From positions 1 through 33,334 of the forward strand of contig VBEZ01000106.1 of assembly GCA_005882255.1 (NCBI GenBank): a DNA stretch of 33,334 nt. The letters run 5' to 3'. The notes beneath the pieces are model-generated. The model was given only the letters and a program-made list of their open reading frames with translations. It ran no database searches and was not told the DNA's origin. A program made the translations under genes and the position numbers. Positions 24,360-31,718 of this stretch are shown here, piece by piece. Position 1 is the stretch's first letter. The number at the start of each line of letters is the position of its first letter. The DNA comes from Chloroflexota bacterium (lineage in GTDB: Bacteria; Chloroflexota; Limnocylindria; P2-11E).

Positions 24360-25630
24360 GCGCTCTCCGCGCGCAGGCACACCACGAAGGTCGAGCCCCC
24401 GCCGGGCGTGTCCTCGTAGTCGAGCGTGCCGCCGTGGAGCACGACGAGCGATCGTGCGATCGAGAGGCCGAGTCCCGCGCCGGGCGTCGCGCCCACGCCG
24501 CTCCCCCGGAAGAACTTCTCGAACATGTGCCCGCGCTCCTCGGGCGGGATCCCGGGGCCGTGATCGCTCACGGCGATGCGGAACAGGCCGTCCTGTCGCT
24601 GGGCGCGCACCGTGATCGGCGTGCCGGACGGCGCGTACTTGATCGCGTTGCCGACGAGATTGCTGAGCGCCTGGCGCAGCCGGCCGCGGTCGGCGGAGAC
24701 CGTCATCGCGTCGGGCGGCGCATCGAGCGCGAACCATTGCCGGCGCTGTTTCGCGAGGACCTGGTGGTCCGCGACGATCTCGCCCAGCAGCGTGCGAACG
24801 TCGAGATCCTCGGGCTCGAGCGCGACAGCGCCCTGCTCGAGCCGCGCCATCTCGAGCAGGTCCTCGGTGAATTCCTCGAGGCGTCGCACGTTGCGCTCGG
24901 CGCTCTCGGCGAGCTCGCGCTGGCCCGGAGTCAGCACGCCCGGCCGCTCGCCGAGGAGCAGCTCGACCGCGCCGCGCACGACGGTGAGCGGGCTGCGGAA
25001 ATCGTGCGACATCGCCGCGAGGAAGTCGCTCTTCATCTGGTCGACCGCCCGCAGCGCCTCGGTCTCGGCTGCCTGCCTTTGGAACGCTTCGCGCTGACCA
25101 CGCAGCCCGCGCAGCTCACGGACGAGGCCCGCCATGAGGAACGCCGCCAGGAAGTTCACGGTCACGGTGAACACGATCCGCTCGGGCTCCACGGCGTAGC
25201 CGTAGAAATTCGATCGGAAGAGCGCGACGCCGACGTAGGCGAGCGACATCGCGCCCGCGCCGAGGAGCCCGCCACGTCGACCGAAGCGGAAACCGCCGGC
25301 GATGATCAGCAGCGGCATGACGATGTACGTCGTCCAGCGCGGGTCTGATGAGAACACGAAGATCGCGAATGCGACGACGATGAGGTCGACGAAGTAGACG
25401 CCGCGTGAGAGGCGCTCGGCGCCGTCGGTGGTGCGCGTCCGACGCAGGGCCGCCTCGATGGCCACGGCCTCGAGGAGCAGCCCGACGCCGAGGAGCACCA
25501 GCGACCACGCGCCGAGGTTCGGGAAGAACGGACCGAGCACGAACGCGAGGCCGGCGCCGCCGACCCGTACCAGATTGAACGTGCGCTCGAAGCGCACGAG
25601 CTCTTCGCGGCGCTCGTCGGCGAGCATCAC
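24356..25630 (-). CDS. Membrane sensor histidine kinase with the same sensor domain as the GGDEF-EAL protein
   Basis: This is a two-component sensor of 424 residues (GTG 25630; ATG 25627 is also possible). Residues 1-180 form a hydrophobic domain of five or six helices with LGPFFPNL (32-39), SSDPRWT (94-100), FRFGRRG (114-120) and YGYAVEPER (143-151). HisKA follows with H209 in MSHDFRSPLTVV. HATPase has NLVGNAIKYAP (N box), SDHGPGIPPEE (G1), HMFEKFFRG (F box) and GAGLGLSIA (G2). All catalytic motifs are intact. It lies 3 bases after the SDR stop and overlaps the regulator gene. The ligand is unknown; the sensor is membrane-buried, with no large external domain. Confidence 0.92.
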   Translation of the reverse strand: MMLADERREELVRFERTFNLVRVGGAGLAFVLGPFFPNLGAWSLVLLGVGLLLEAVAIEAALRRTRTTDGAERLSRGVYFVDLIVVAFAIFVFSSDPRWTTYIVMPLLIIAGGFRFGRRGGLLGAGAMSLAYVGVALFRSNFYGYAVEPERIVFTVTVNFLAAFLMAGLVRELRGLRGQREAFQRQAAETEALRAVDQMKSDFLAAMSHDFRSPLTVVRGAVELLLGERPGVLTPGQRELAESAERNVRRLEEFTEDLLEMARLEQGAVALEPEDLDVRTLLGEIVADHQVLAKQRRQWFALDAPPDAMTVSADRGRLRQALSNLVGNAIKYAPSGTPITVRAQRQDGLFRIAVSDHGPGIPPEERGHMFEKFFRGSGVGATPGAGLGLSIARSLVVLHGGTLDYEDTPGGGSTFVVCLRAESA

Positions 25631-25633
25631 CGT

Positions 25634-26422
25634 CTACCCAGGGAGGGCGCTCTCCACCGCACTCAGCAGCTGTTCGTCGTCGTGCTGGAGGACCTGGCCG
25701 TTCCGCTGCGTGCCCGGCAGCACGAGATACGCGATGGCGCGCGCCGGCGCCTTCGGATCGATGAGGCGTCCCTCGCGCGCGGCGTCGCGGTACTCGTCCG
25801 CGCGTGGGAAGTCCGACGATGCGGTGCGGCGGATGCGCTCCTGCATGTCGGTGTCCATCGCGCCCGGGTTGAACGCGCAGGCCGTGACACCGGTCCCCTC
25901 GACCTCGAGCGCGAGGCTCCGCGTGAGCTGCACGACGGCGGACTTCGCGGCGGAGTACGCGGTCCACCCCGCGCTCGGTCGCGTCGCGGAGCCCGACGAG
26001 ATGTTGACGATGCGGCCGACGCCGCGGTCGAGCATGCCCGGCAACACCGCGCGGATCGGCAGATAGGTGCCGCCGACGTTGATCGCGATGTTGCGCAGCC
26101 ACAGCGCCGCGTCGGAGCGTGCGAGCGGCGCCATCGGGTCGACCATGCCCGCGCAGTTCACGAGGATCGACGCCGGCCCGACCCAGCGCGCGGTCGCGAG
26201 CGCGAGGTCCTGCACCTGCCGCTCGTCGGCGACGTCGGCGGTCTGCGCGAGCGCGTGGCCGCCGGAGCGCTTGATGCCCTTCACGACCTCGTCGAGCTCG
26301 GGGGCGTTGCGCGACGCGAGCACCACCGAGGCCCCAAGGGCCGCGAGCGTCTCCGAGACGGCGCGACCAAGCCCGCGCCCGGCGCCGGTGACGATCGCGA
26401 CCTGACCGCTGAGAAGCGCCAT
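25634..26422 (-). CDS. Short-chain dehydrogenase/reductase
   Basis: This NAD(P)-dependent oxidoreductase of the classical SDR family has 262 residues. The cofactor motif TGAGRGLGRA (13-22), NCAGM (NNAG equivalent), catalytic Ser in VNISSGSA, and YSAAKSA with the YxxxK pair are all present, as is FNPGAMDTDM after the active site. The substrate is not evident. It lies between a PLP enzyme gene (31 bases upstream) and the histidine kinase (3 bases downstream), so it is transcribed with the two-component system. Confidence 0.9.
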   Translation of the reverse strand: MALLSGQVAIVTGAGRGLGRAVSETLAALGASVVLASRNAPELDEVVKGIKRSGGHALAQTADVADERQVQDLALATARWVGPASILVNCAGMVDPMAPLARSDAALWLRNIAINVGGTYLPIRAVLPGMLDRGVGRIVNISSGSATRPSAGWTAYSAAKSAVVQLTRSLALEVEGTGVTACAFNPGAMDTDMQERIRRTASSDFPRADEYRDAAREGRLIDPKAPARAIAYLVLPGTQRNGQVLQHDDEQLLSAVESALPG

Positions 26423-26453
26423 GGCGGCAACGATAGCGAAGGGGTCTGTTCGC

Positions 26454-27656
26454 TCAGCGCACGGGGCTGGCGAGGGTGCGCGCGAACGCGTCGGCGAGCC
26501 GGTCGATGTCGCCGTCCTGGTGCAGCGCCCAGAACGAGATGCGGATCGCCTCCAGCCCGGGCTCGGAGAGGTGCTTCACGACGATGCGCTGCTCGCTCCA
26601 CATCCGCTCCACGACCTCGAGCGCCGGCGCGCCCTTCGGCGCGGCCACGACGATGCCGGTGGGATCGGTCGGCCGCGAATGGATCGTGAACGGCAGGTCG
26701 GCGAGCCGGTCGAGCAGCCGCGCGCGCAATGCCCGCACCCGTTGTGCGACGGTCGATCCGAGGCGGCGGTGCACAGCGAGCGTCTGTCGGAGTCCGTGGA
26801 ACGCCCCGGCGTCGACGGTGCCGATCTCGAAGCGCGACGCCTCGGGCTTGAGCGTCACCGCGCCTTCGAGGTCCATCGCGTTCTGCGAACGCCAGCCGAG
26901 GCGCGTGCTCTCGAACCGCGTCGGGTCCTTCACCCAGAACGCGCCCACGCCGAGCGGACCGTGGAGCCACTTGTAGCCGAGGAAGGCGTACGCGTCGGCG
27001 CCGAGGGAGTGGACGTCGACCGGGTACTGGCCCAGCGCCTGCGCGCAGTCGACGATCACCGTCCCGCCGGCGTCGTGTGCGATGCGCGCCGCGTCGGCGA
27101 CCGGAAGCACCTTGCCGCTCTTGCAGCCGACCAGCGACATGACGAGCGCCTCGGCCTCGTTCGCGAACGCGCGACGCACCTCCTCGAGGAAGCTCGCGTC
27201 GTCACGGTGCGGGATCACCTGCACACGGTCGCCGCGCGTGCGCCGCGCGAACACCGGCAGCAGCGCGCTGCCGTGCTCCTCCGCCGTCGTGACGATGAGC
27301 GCTCCGCCGCGCCGCGGCAGGCGCGGCCGGAGGCGCAGACCGCCGACGAGCGTGTTGAGCCCATCGGTCGCCGACTGCGCGAGCGCGACACGCGTCGCGC
27401 CACCCTCGTCGCCGATCGCGGCCGCGATGTCGGCGCGCGTGGCATCGAGGCCGGCGTTGTACGCGTCGTACCCCACGTGAGAGAACATGCCGACCGATGA
27501 GAGCCACTCGCGATAGGCATCGGCCGCGCGGTGCGCGACCGGGAACGTCGGCCCGGACCCCGCGACGTTGAAATAGAGGAAGTCGCCGCGCAGCGCCTGA
27601 AGCGCCTCGCGCGAAACGTCGGGTGCCGGGTCGATCTTCGGCGCGTCGTCGTTCAT
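26454..27656 (-). CDS. Class V aminotransferase-fold PLP enzyme
   Basis: This enzyme has 400 residues and is related to cysteine desulfurases and isopenicillin-N-epimerase-like proteins. PLP Lys229 is in FLGYKWLHGPLG, D203 and Q206 in IVDCAQALGQ, and the ring-stacking His128 in TTAEEHGSAL. DFLYFNVAGSGPTFP is the usual N-terminal motif. The desulfurase catalytic Cys loop is not evident near the C-terminus (RISFWALHQDGDIDRL follows directly), so it may be an epimerase, lyase or transaminase instead. It is downstream of the small membrane protein gene by 16 bases. Confidence 0.85.
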   Translation of the reverse strand: MNDDAPKIDPAPDVSREALQALRGDFLYFNVAGSGPTFPVAHRAADAYREWLSSVGMFSHVGYDAYNAGLDATRADIAAAIGDEGGATRVALAQSATDGLNTLVGGLRLRPRLPRRGGALIVTTAEEHGSALLPVFARRTRGDRVQVIPHRDDASFLEEVRRAFANEAEALVMSLVGCKSGKVLPVADAARIAHDAGGTVIVDCAQALGQYPVDVHSLGADAYAFLGYKWLHGPLGVGAFWVKDPTRFESTRLGWRSQNAMDLEGAVTLKPEASRFEIGTVDAGAFHGLRQTLAVHRRLGSTVAQRVRALRARLLDRLADLPFTIHSRPTDPTGIVVAAPKGAPALEVVERMWSEQRIVVKHLSEPGLEAIRISFWALHQDGDIDRLADAFARTLASPVR

Positions 27657-27672
27657 GGTTGCGACGATACCC

Positions 27673-28038
27673 TCACGACGTGGTGATCCCGCGGATCGCG
27701 AGCCCCGCGGTGAACAGCGCGGCGAGCCCCAGCGCGACCGACTGACCGCGCGGCGTGCGGTCGCGCACGAGCGTCACCGCGAGCGGCATGGCGACGGCCA
27801 CGGCGAACCCGTACAGGATGTGCAGCGCCTCGCGTGGCGCGCCGCTGAACAGGAGCACCAGGAGGCCCAGCCCGCCCTGACCGACCGCGGCGATCGTCGC
27901 GATCGCGATGGCCCCGCTGAAGCTCGCGTTCGGCCCGCGGTCGCGGACGCCCTGCACGATGCCCCAGAGCCCCACGAGCGTGTAATAAAGGACAAGCGCG
28001 TAGCCGACGCGGCCGTGGAGCGACAGCACCAGATCCAC
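27673..28038 (-). CDS. Small four-helix membrane protein of unknown function
   Basis: This 121-residue protein, GTG start at 28038, has about four transmembrane segments: YALVLYYTLVGLWGIVQGV, IAIATIAAVGQGGLGLLVLL, ILYGFAVAVAMPLAVTLV and VALGLAALFTAGLAIRGITT. The N-terminal LHGRVGYALVLYY and central HILYGFAVAV place histidines near helix ends. I do not recognise the family. It is the first gene of the run leading to the PLP enzyme, SDR and two-component system, and is divergent from the ABC-2 exporter by 38 bases. Confidence 0.7.
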   Translation of the reverse strand: MDLVLSLHGRVGYALVLYYTLVGLWGIVQGVRDRGPNASFSGAIAIATIAAVGQGGLGLLVLLFSGAPREALHILYGFAVAVAMPLAVTLVRDRTPRGQSVALGLAALFTAGLAIRGITTS

Positions 28039-28076
28039 GGCCGAAGGCTAGGGCATTCGCCGCATATGCTCGTTCG

Positions 28077-29024
28077 GTGATCGACGTGCGCGACCTGTCG
28101 CGTTCCTTCGGGCGCACGGTTGCGCTCGATCACGTCTCGTTCCGCGTCGAGCCCGGCGAGATCGTCGCGCTCCTCGGGCCGAACGGCGCGGGGAAAACGA
28201 CGGCGAGCCGCATCATCGCCGGCATCCTCGCGCCCAGCGAGGGCGACGTACTCGTCGACGGGATCTCGGTCCGCGCGGATCCGCACAGCGTGCGCCAGCG
28301 CTGCGGCATGGTCACCGACCAGCCCTCGCTCTACGAGCGCATGACGCTCCGCGCATATCTCGGCTTCTTCTGCCACCTCTACGACGTCGCGGCCGCCGCC
28401 AAGCGGACCGAGGAGCTCGCGGAGCTGCTCGGCCTGTCCGACCGGCTCGACGTCCGCCTCGGCGCCTTCTCGCGCGGTATGAAGCAGAAGGTCGCGATCG
28501 CGCGCGGCCTGGTGCACGACCCGCCGGTGCTCCTGCTCGACGAGCCCGCCACCGCGCTCGATCCCGAGACCGCGCGCTCGCTGCGGTCGTTCATCGTGTC
28601 GCTCCGCGCGCGGCACCGGGCGATCCTCCTCTGCACCCACGATCTCGACGAAGCGCAGCGCATCGCGGACCGCGTCGTCGTCCTTTACCGCGGCCGCGTT
28701 GCTCGCGAAGGTCTCACCGGCGTGCTGCGCGCAGATTCACATCCGCGCTTCGTCGTCTCCTTCTCCGGCGACGCCGCCGCGGCGCGCGACGCGCTCACGC
28801 GCGCAGGCGTGAAGGCCGAGGCCACGACCGCTGAGAACGGCTACGCCGCGCTGCGCTTCGACGCCGACGAGCCCGGGACCACGAACCCCGCGGTGCTGCG
28901 CGCGCTCCTCGACGGTGGCCTCCGCGTGATCACGCTCGTCCGCGAGGAGCGCTCGCTCGAGGACGCGTACTTCGCGATCGTCGCCGAAGCGCGTGAGCCG
29001 GAGACGGGGAAGGCCAATGGGTAA
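28077..29024 (+). CDS. ABC-2 type exporter ATP-binding protein
   Basis: This is the cytoplasmic ATPase of an ABC exporter, 315 residues. Walker A is LLGPNGAGKTTASR, the signature is FSRGMKQKVAIARGL, Walker B is VLLLDEPATALDP, and the H-loop is CTHDLDEAQR. A C-terminal extension of about 90 residues, with GLRVITLVREERSLEDAYFA, is that of the NatA/CcmA-like drug- or sodium-export ATPases. GTG 28077 lies close behind TATGCT, so the message may be leaderless. The gene overlaps the permease start by 8 bases. The exported substrate is unknown. Confidence 0.9.
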   Translation: MIDVRDLSRSFGRTVALDHVSFRVEPGEIVALLGPNGAGKTTASRIIAGILAPSEGDVLVDGISVRADPHSVRQRCGMVTDQPSLYERMTLRAYLGFFCHLYDVAAAAKRTEELAELLGLSDRLDVRLGAFSRGMKQKVAIARGLVHDPPVLLLDEPATALDPETARSLRSFIVSLRARHRAILLCTHDLDEAQRIADRVVVLYRGRVAREGLTGVLRADSHPRFVVSFSGDAAAARDALTRAGVKAEATTAENGYAALRFDADEPGTTNPAVLRALLDGGLRVITLVREERSLEDAYFAIVAEAREPETGKANG

Positions 29025-29727
29025 GGCCGCGCTCATCGCCTGGCGCGAGATCCGCTGGGAGATCTTCGGCGACCGCGGCGCGATCATCCGCACCGGTTTC
29101 TTCGCGCTGCTGCCGATCCTGTTCGTGCTGAGCGGGCGCGGAACGGGCCCCGGCGGACCGAACGAGATCTCGATGCTCGTCCTCGCGCTGCAGAGCACGC
29201 TCATCCCGGCGCTCTCCGGCGTCGCGCTCATCGCCTCGACCTTCACGCAGGAGAAGGAGAACGGCACGCTCGTGCCGCTGCTCGCGTCGCCGGTGCGCGA
29301 CCTCGACATCGTCGTCGGCAAGCTGCTGGGCATGGTCGGCCCGGTGATGGTCATCTGCACCGGCAGCCTCACCGTCTACTACGTGCTCGCCTCGGCGCTG
29401 TTCGGCGCGGCGCGCGTCCGCGAGGCGCTACCGCCGCAGATCCTCTTCGCGCTGCTCGTGGTCGCATTCCTGTATCTGATCACCGCGGGCAGCTGGGTGC
29501 TCATCATCGCCGCGATCGTTCGCACGACGCGCGCCGGCCAGCAGATCGCCGGTCTCATGATCGGCATCTCAGCGGCGATCTTCGCCGTCCTCGGCGTCGG
29601 CGCCGCGCGCATCGCGGACGGCTGGGCGCTTGTCGGCCTCGGTGTCGCGTTCGTCATCGCGGACGTCGTCGCGCTCGAGGTCGCCCGCCGCGTGTGGCAG
29701 CGCGGCGAGGTCATCGGTCGACTTTGA
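29017..29727 (+). CDS. ABC-2 type exporter permease
   Basis: This is a membrane subunit of 236 residues, partner of the ATPase just upstream. ATG 29017 gives MGKAALIAWREIRWEIFGDR, the cytoplasmic N-terminal helix of ABC-2 permeases. About six hydrophobic segments follow, with the conserved coupling region ASTFTQEKENGTLVPLLASP (the EKExGTL motif). No large extracellular loop is present. It may act as a homodimer. The 3' end lies 22 bases from the convergent SIMPL-domain gene. Confidence 0.88.
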   Translation: MGKAALIAWREIRWEIFGDRGAIIRTGFFALLPILFVLSGRGTGPGGPNEISMLVLALQSTLIPALSGVALIASTFTQEKENGTLVPLLASPVRDLDIVVGKLLGMVGPVMVICTGSLTVYYVLASALFGAARVREALPPQILFALLVVAFLYLITAGSWVLIIAAIVRTTRAGQQIAGLMIGISAAIFAVLGVGAARIADGWALVGLGVAFVIADVVALEVARRVWQRGEVIGRL

Positions 29728-29749
29728 ACTCGCGTTCCGCGACGGGGCG

Positions 29750-30470
29750 CTAGGGGGCAAGCTCCCACTGCACTTGCACTCGGACGACGACCTGAGGCGC
29801 CCTTGATAGCCCCGTCGACGGTCGGCGTGAGGCCGATGTCGTTGACGCTGATGACCTTCCCGAGCTGCACGCCGGCGGTCGTTGCCATCGCCTGCGCTTT
29901 CGCGCGGGCGTCTTGGATCGCCTGTTCGCGCGCGCTCGCCTGCGCGGCTTTGGCGTCGAGGAGCGCGAATGCCACCGTCGCGGTGGTCGCGGCGTCACCG
30001 CCCTGGACGAGTGTGTCCAGCGCCTTGCCGACGCCGTCGGTGCCGTGGAGCGTGAGGGCGATCTGTTGCGATGCCTGGAATCCGGTGAGCCGGGGCGCTT
30101 TGCCCTGTTCGTACGCGTACTGCGGATCGATGCGGTAGGAGACCGTCTTGGTGTCGCTATCGGCGATCGCCAGGGCTTTCGCACGTTCGAGGATCTTCGC
30201 GATCCGCCCGGAAAGCTGCGCCTGCGCTTCGTCCGCCGTCGCCTCCTGCGCGATGGTCCCGACGGTGACGATCGCGCCATCGGGCTTCGCCTTCACGGTC
30301 GCGTCGCCGGTCGTGACGATGCCGGGCGGGATGACCGCGTTGACCGGAAGCGAGAGCGCGGGCGCGAAGGTCGTCGCCTGAGCGGGCGCCTTGGCAGCGA
30401 CGACGAGTGCAACCACCAGGAAACCGAACACGAGGACCACGATGAGTGTCCGTTGGAAGAGCGTGAACAT
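29750..30470 (-). pseudogene. SIMPL-domain (DUF541) envelope protein with a C-terminal frame break
   Basis: This is a secreted or membrane-anchored protein of the SIMPL/DUF541 family. ATG 30470 follows GGGAGGG. A hydrophobic anchor (IVVLVFGFLVVALVVAA, about residues 10-26) precedes TTGDATVKAKPDGAIVTVGT and YRIDPQYAYEQGKAPRLTGF, the family motifs. The first frame is good to KVISVNDIGLTPTVDGAIKG (about base 29795). The natural last strand, PQVVVRVQVQWELAP, with stop at 29750, lies in another frame. The first frame otherwise runs on antisense through the permease gene, which is implausible. A one- or two-base error, or loss of part of the linker, would explain it. Confidence 0.75.
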
Positions 30471-30556
30471 CCGATGAATCCCTCCTGCCCTGATGTACCG
30501 GATTGACGCGCCCCGAGTTGAAAAGTTCCGGCGTGCGGGCGCCAGCTTGGCCGGCG
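30471..30556. promoter_or_regulatory. Spacer between the SIMPL gene and the ilvE promoter
   Basis: These 86 bases carry the GGGAGGG ribosome site of the SIMPL gene and should contain its promoter. They also hold a second TTGACG (about 30502), a weaker -35 candidate on the plus strand. I see no gene in it. Confidence 0.35.
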
Positions 30557-30585
30557 TTGACGGACCCGCACTGGCCCGTTAACGT
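30557..30585 (+). promoter_or_regulatory. Sigma-70-type promoter for the leader-ilvE-pheA transcript
   Basis: TTGACG at 30557-30562 and TAACGT at 30580-30585 are separated by exactly 17 bases, close to the -35/-10 consensus. The predicted transcript would start around 30592, only a few bases before the leader-peptide ATG at 30596, so the leader would be nearly leaderless. This matches the absence of a ribosome site in front of it. Confidence 0.65.
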
Positions 30586-30595
30586 TCGCGTCCTC

Positions 30596-30670
30596 ATGGC
30601 ACGCAGCGTGTTCTTCGTCATCGTTATCGAGCTCCCCAGGGGAGCCGGCGGAGGAGGCGCGCTCAGCTAG
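30596..30670 (+). CDS. Attenuator leader peptide of the ilvE-pheA operon
   Basis: This 24-codon open frame reads MARSVFFVIVIELPRGAGGG and ends ALS at TAG 30668-30670. Codons 5-11 are Val-Phe-Phe-Val-Ile-Val-Ile, followed by Glu-Leu, and include one GTT, an uncommon codon here. The operon downstream makes branched-chain amino acids (ilvE) and phenylalanine (pheA), exactly the residues in the run. It starts just after a good promoter, probably on a near-leaderless message, and a terminator hairpin lies between it and ilvE. These are the hallmarks of ribosome-mediated attenuation, as for ilv and phe leaders in other bacteria. The peptide itself is expected to have no other function. Confidence 0.7.
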   Translation: MARSVFFVIVIELPRGAGGGGALS

Positions 30671-30706
30671 CGGAACGGACAGCACCAGCGGAATGAAGCC
30701 TCCCGA
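30631..30706 (+). promoter_or_regulatory. Alternative RNA pairings of the ilvE-pheA attenuator
   Basis: GCTCCCC (30631-30637) can pair with GGGGAGC (30639-30645) just after the Ile/Val codons, although the loop must open a few pairs. GGAGGC (30653-30658) can instead pair with GCCTCC (30698-30703), the 5' arm of the terminator. A ribosome stalled on the Val/Ile/Phe codons would block the first hairpin and favour the second pairing, preventing the terminator. This is the classical 1:2, 2:3, 3:4 arrangement. The antiterminator is short (six pairs), so this part is the least certain. Confidence 0.5.
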
Positions 30707-30727
30707 AGTCGGGAGGCTTTCCTGTTT
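30696..30727 (+). terminator. Rho-independent terminator hairpin upstream of ilvE
   Basis: AAGCCTCCCGA (30696-30706) and TCGGGAGGCTT (30709-30719) are perfect complements around a tiny loop (effectively ten pairs with a four-base loop), followed by TCCTGTTT. It lies after the leader-peptide stop and before the AGGAGG ribosome site of ilvE, inside the operon's own transcript. It therefore acts as an attenuator rather than an end-of-operon signal. Confidence 0.75.
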
Positions 30728-30743
30728 CTAAGAGGAGGAAGCG

Positions 30744-31718
30744 ATGGCCAGCAGCGTTCACGAACGGATGAAGGAGACGGCGGCGCTCGGGACGGAGATC
30801 CCCGAGACCGGCTGGGCCTACCAGGACGGCGTGTTCAAACGACTTGCCGACGCGCACGTCAGTCTCGCGACGCACGCCCTCAACTACGGCACCGGCGTCT
30901 TCGAGGGCATCCGCGCGTATTGGAACGCCACGCAGGAGCAGCTCTACGTCTTCCGGTTGCGGGAGCACTTCGAGCGCATGCGTGACAACTGCAAGCTGCT
31001 GCGCATCGAGCTGCCGGGCGACAGCGCGGCGCTGTCCGAGGTCACGCTCGAGCTCCTGCGCAAGAACGAATTCCGTACCGACGTCTACATCCGGCCGCTC
31101 GCGTACAAGGCCGCGCGCTCGATCAAGGTCGCGCTGCACGACCTGCGCAGCGGTTTCGGCATGTTCGCGTTCCCGATCGGCGCGTATCTGCCGACCTCCG
31201 GACTCGCCGCCCGTACCGCGACCTGGCGGCGCACCGCCGATGACGCGATCCCGGCGCGCGGAAAGCTGACCGGCGCGTACATCAACACCGCTCTCGCGGT
31301 GGACGAGGCGCACGATGCGAACGCCGACGAGTCGATCTTCCTCACGCGCGACGGCCACGTTTCCGAGGGCGGCAGCGCGAACCTGTTCATGGTCCGCGGC
31401 GGCGAGCTCATCACTCCCTCGGTCACCGACGACATCCTCGAGGGCATCACGCGCGACACGGTCATCGCGATCGCGCGCGAGGAGCTCGGCCTCACCGTGA
31501 CCGAGCGCGCGATCGATCGCACCGAGCTCTTCATCGCCGACGAGGTCTTCTTCTGCGGGACCGGGGCGCAGGTCGCGCCGTGCGTGAAGGTGGACGGTCG
31601 CGAGGTCGGCGACGGGGCGATCGGCCCGGTCGCGCGCCGGATCGGGGACGTCTACTTCGCGATCGCGCGCGGCGACGACAAGCGCCACGCCGCGTGGCGC
31701 ACGGCGGTCCAGCGCTGA
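30744..31718 (+). CDS. ilvE: Branched-chain amino acid aminotransferase
   Basis: This is a fold-type IV PLP transaminase, 324 residues, catalysing the last step of Val, Ile and Leu synthesis. ALNYGTGVFEGIRAYW near the N-terminus, YIRPLAYKAARSIKV, the PLP lysine in RGKLTGAYINTALA, and SEGGSANLFMV with the following phosphate-binding segment are characteristic. AGAGGAGGA lies six bases before ATG 30744. The gene follows the leader peptide and terminator described above and overlaps the start of pheA. No frame break is seen. D-amino-acid or aminodeoxychorismate-lyase members of the fold are less likely given the BCAT motifs. Confidence 0.92.
   Translation: MASSVHERMKETAALGTEIPETGWAYQDGVFKRLADAHVSLATHALNYGTGVFEGIRAYWNATQEQLYVFRLREHFERMRDNCKLLRIELPGDSAALSEVTLELLRKNEFRTDVYIRPLAYKAARSIKVALHDLRSGFGMFAFPIGAYLPTSGLAARTATWRRTADDAIPARGKLTGAYINTALAVDEAHDANADESIFLTRDGHVSEGGSANLFMVRGGELITPSVTDDILEGITRDTVIAIAREELGLTVTERAIDRTELFIADEVFFCGTGAQVAPCVKVDGREVGDGAIGPVARRIGDVYFAIARGDDKRHAAWRTAVQR

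Noticed and set aside
29379-29749. Extension of the SIMPL frame across the ABC permease gene
   Set aside because: It has no family similarity, is antisense to a good permease, and the natural SIMPL C-terminus lies in the neighbouring frame.
30596-30743. T-box riboswitch upstream of ilvE
   Set aside because: I found no T-box sequence (AGGGTGGNACCGCG-like) and no specifier-loop arrangement. The leader peptide with terminator explains the region better.
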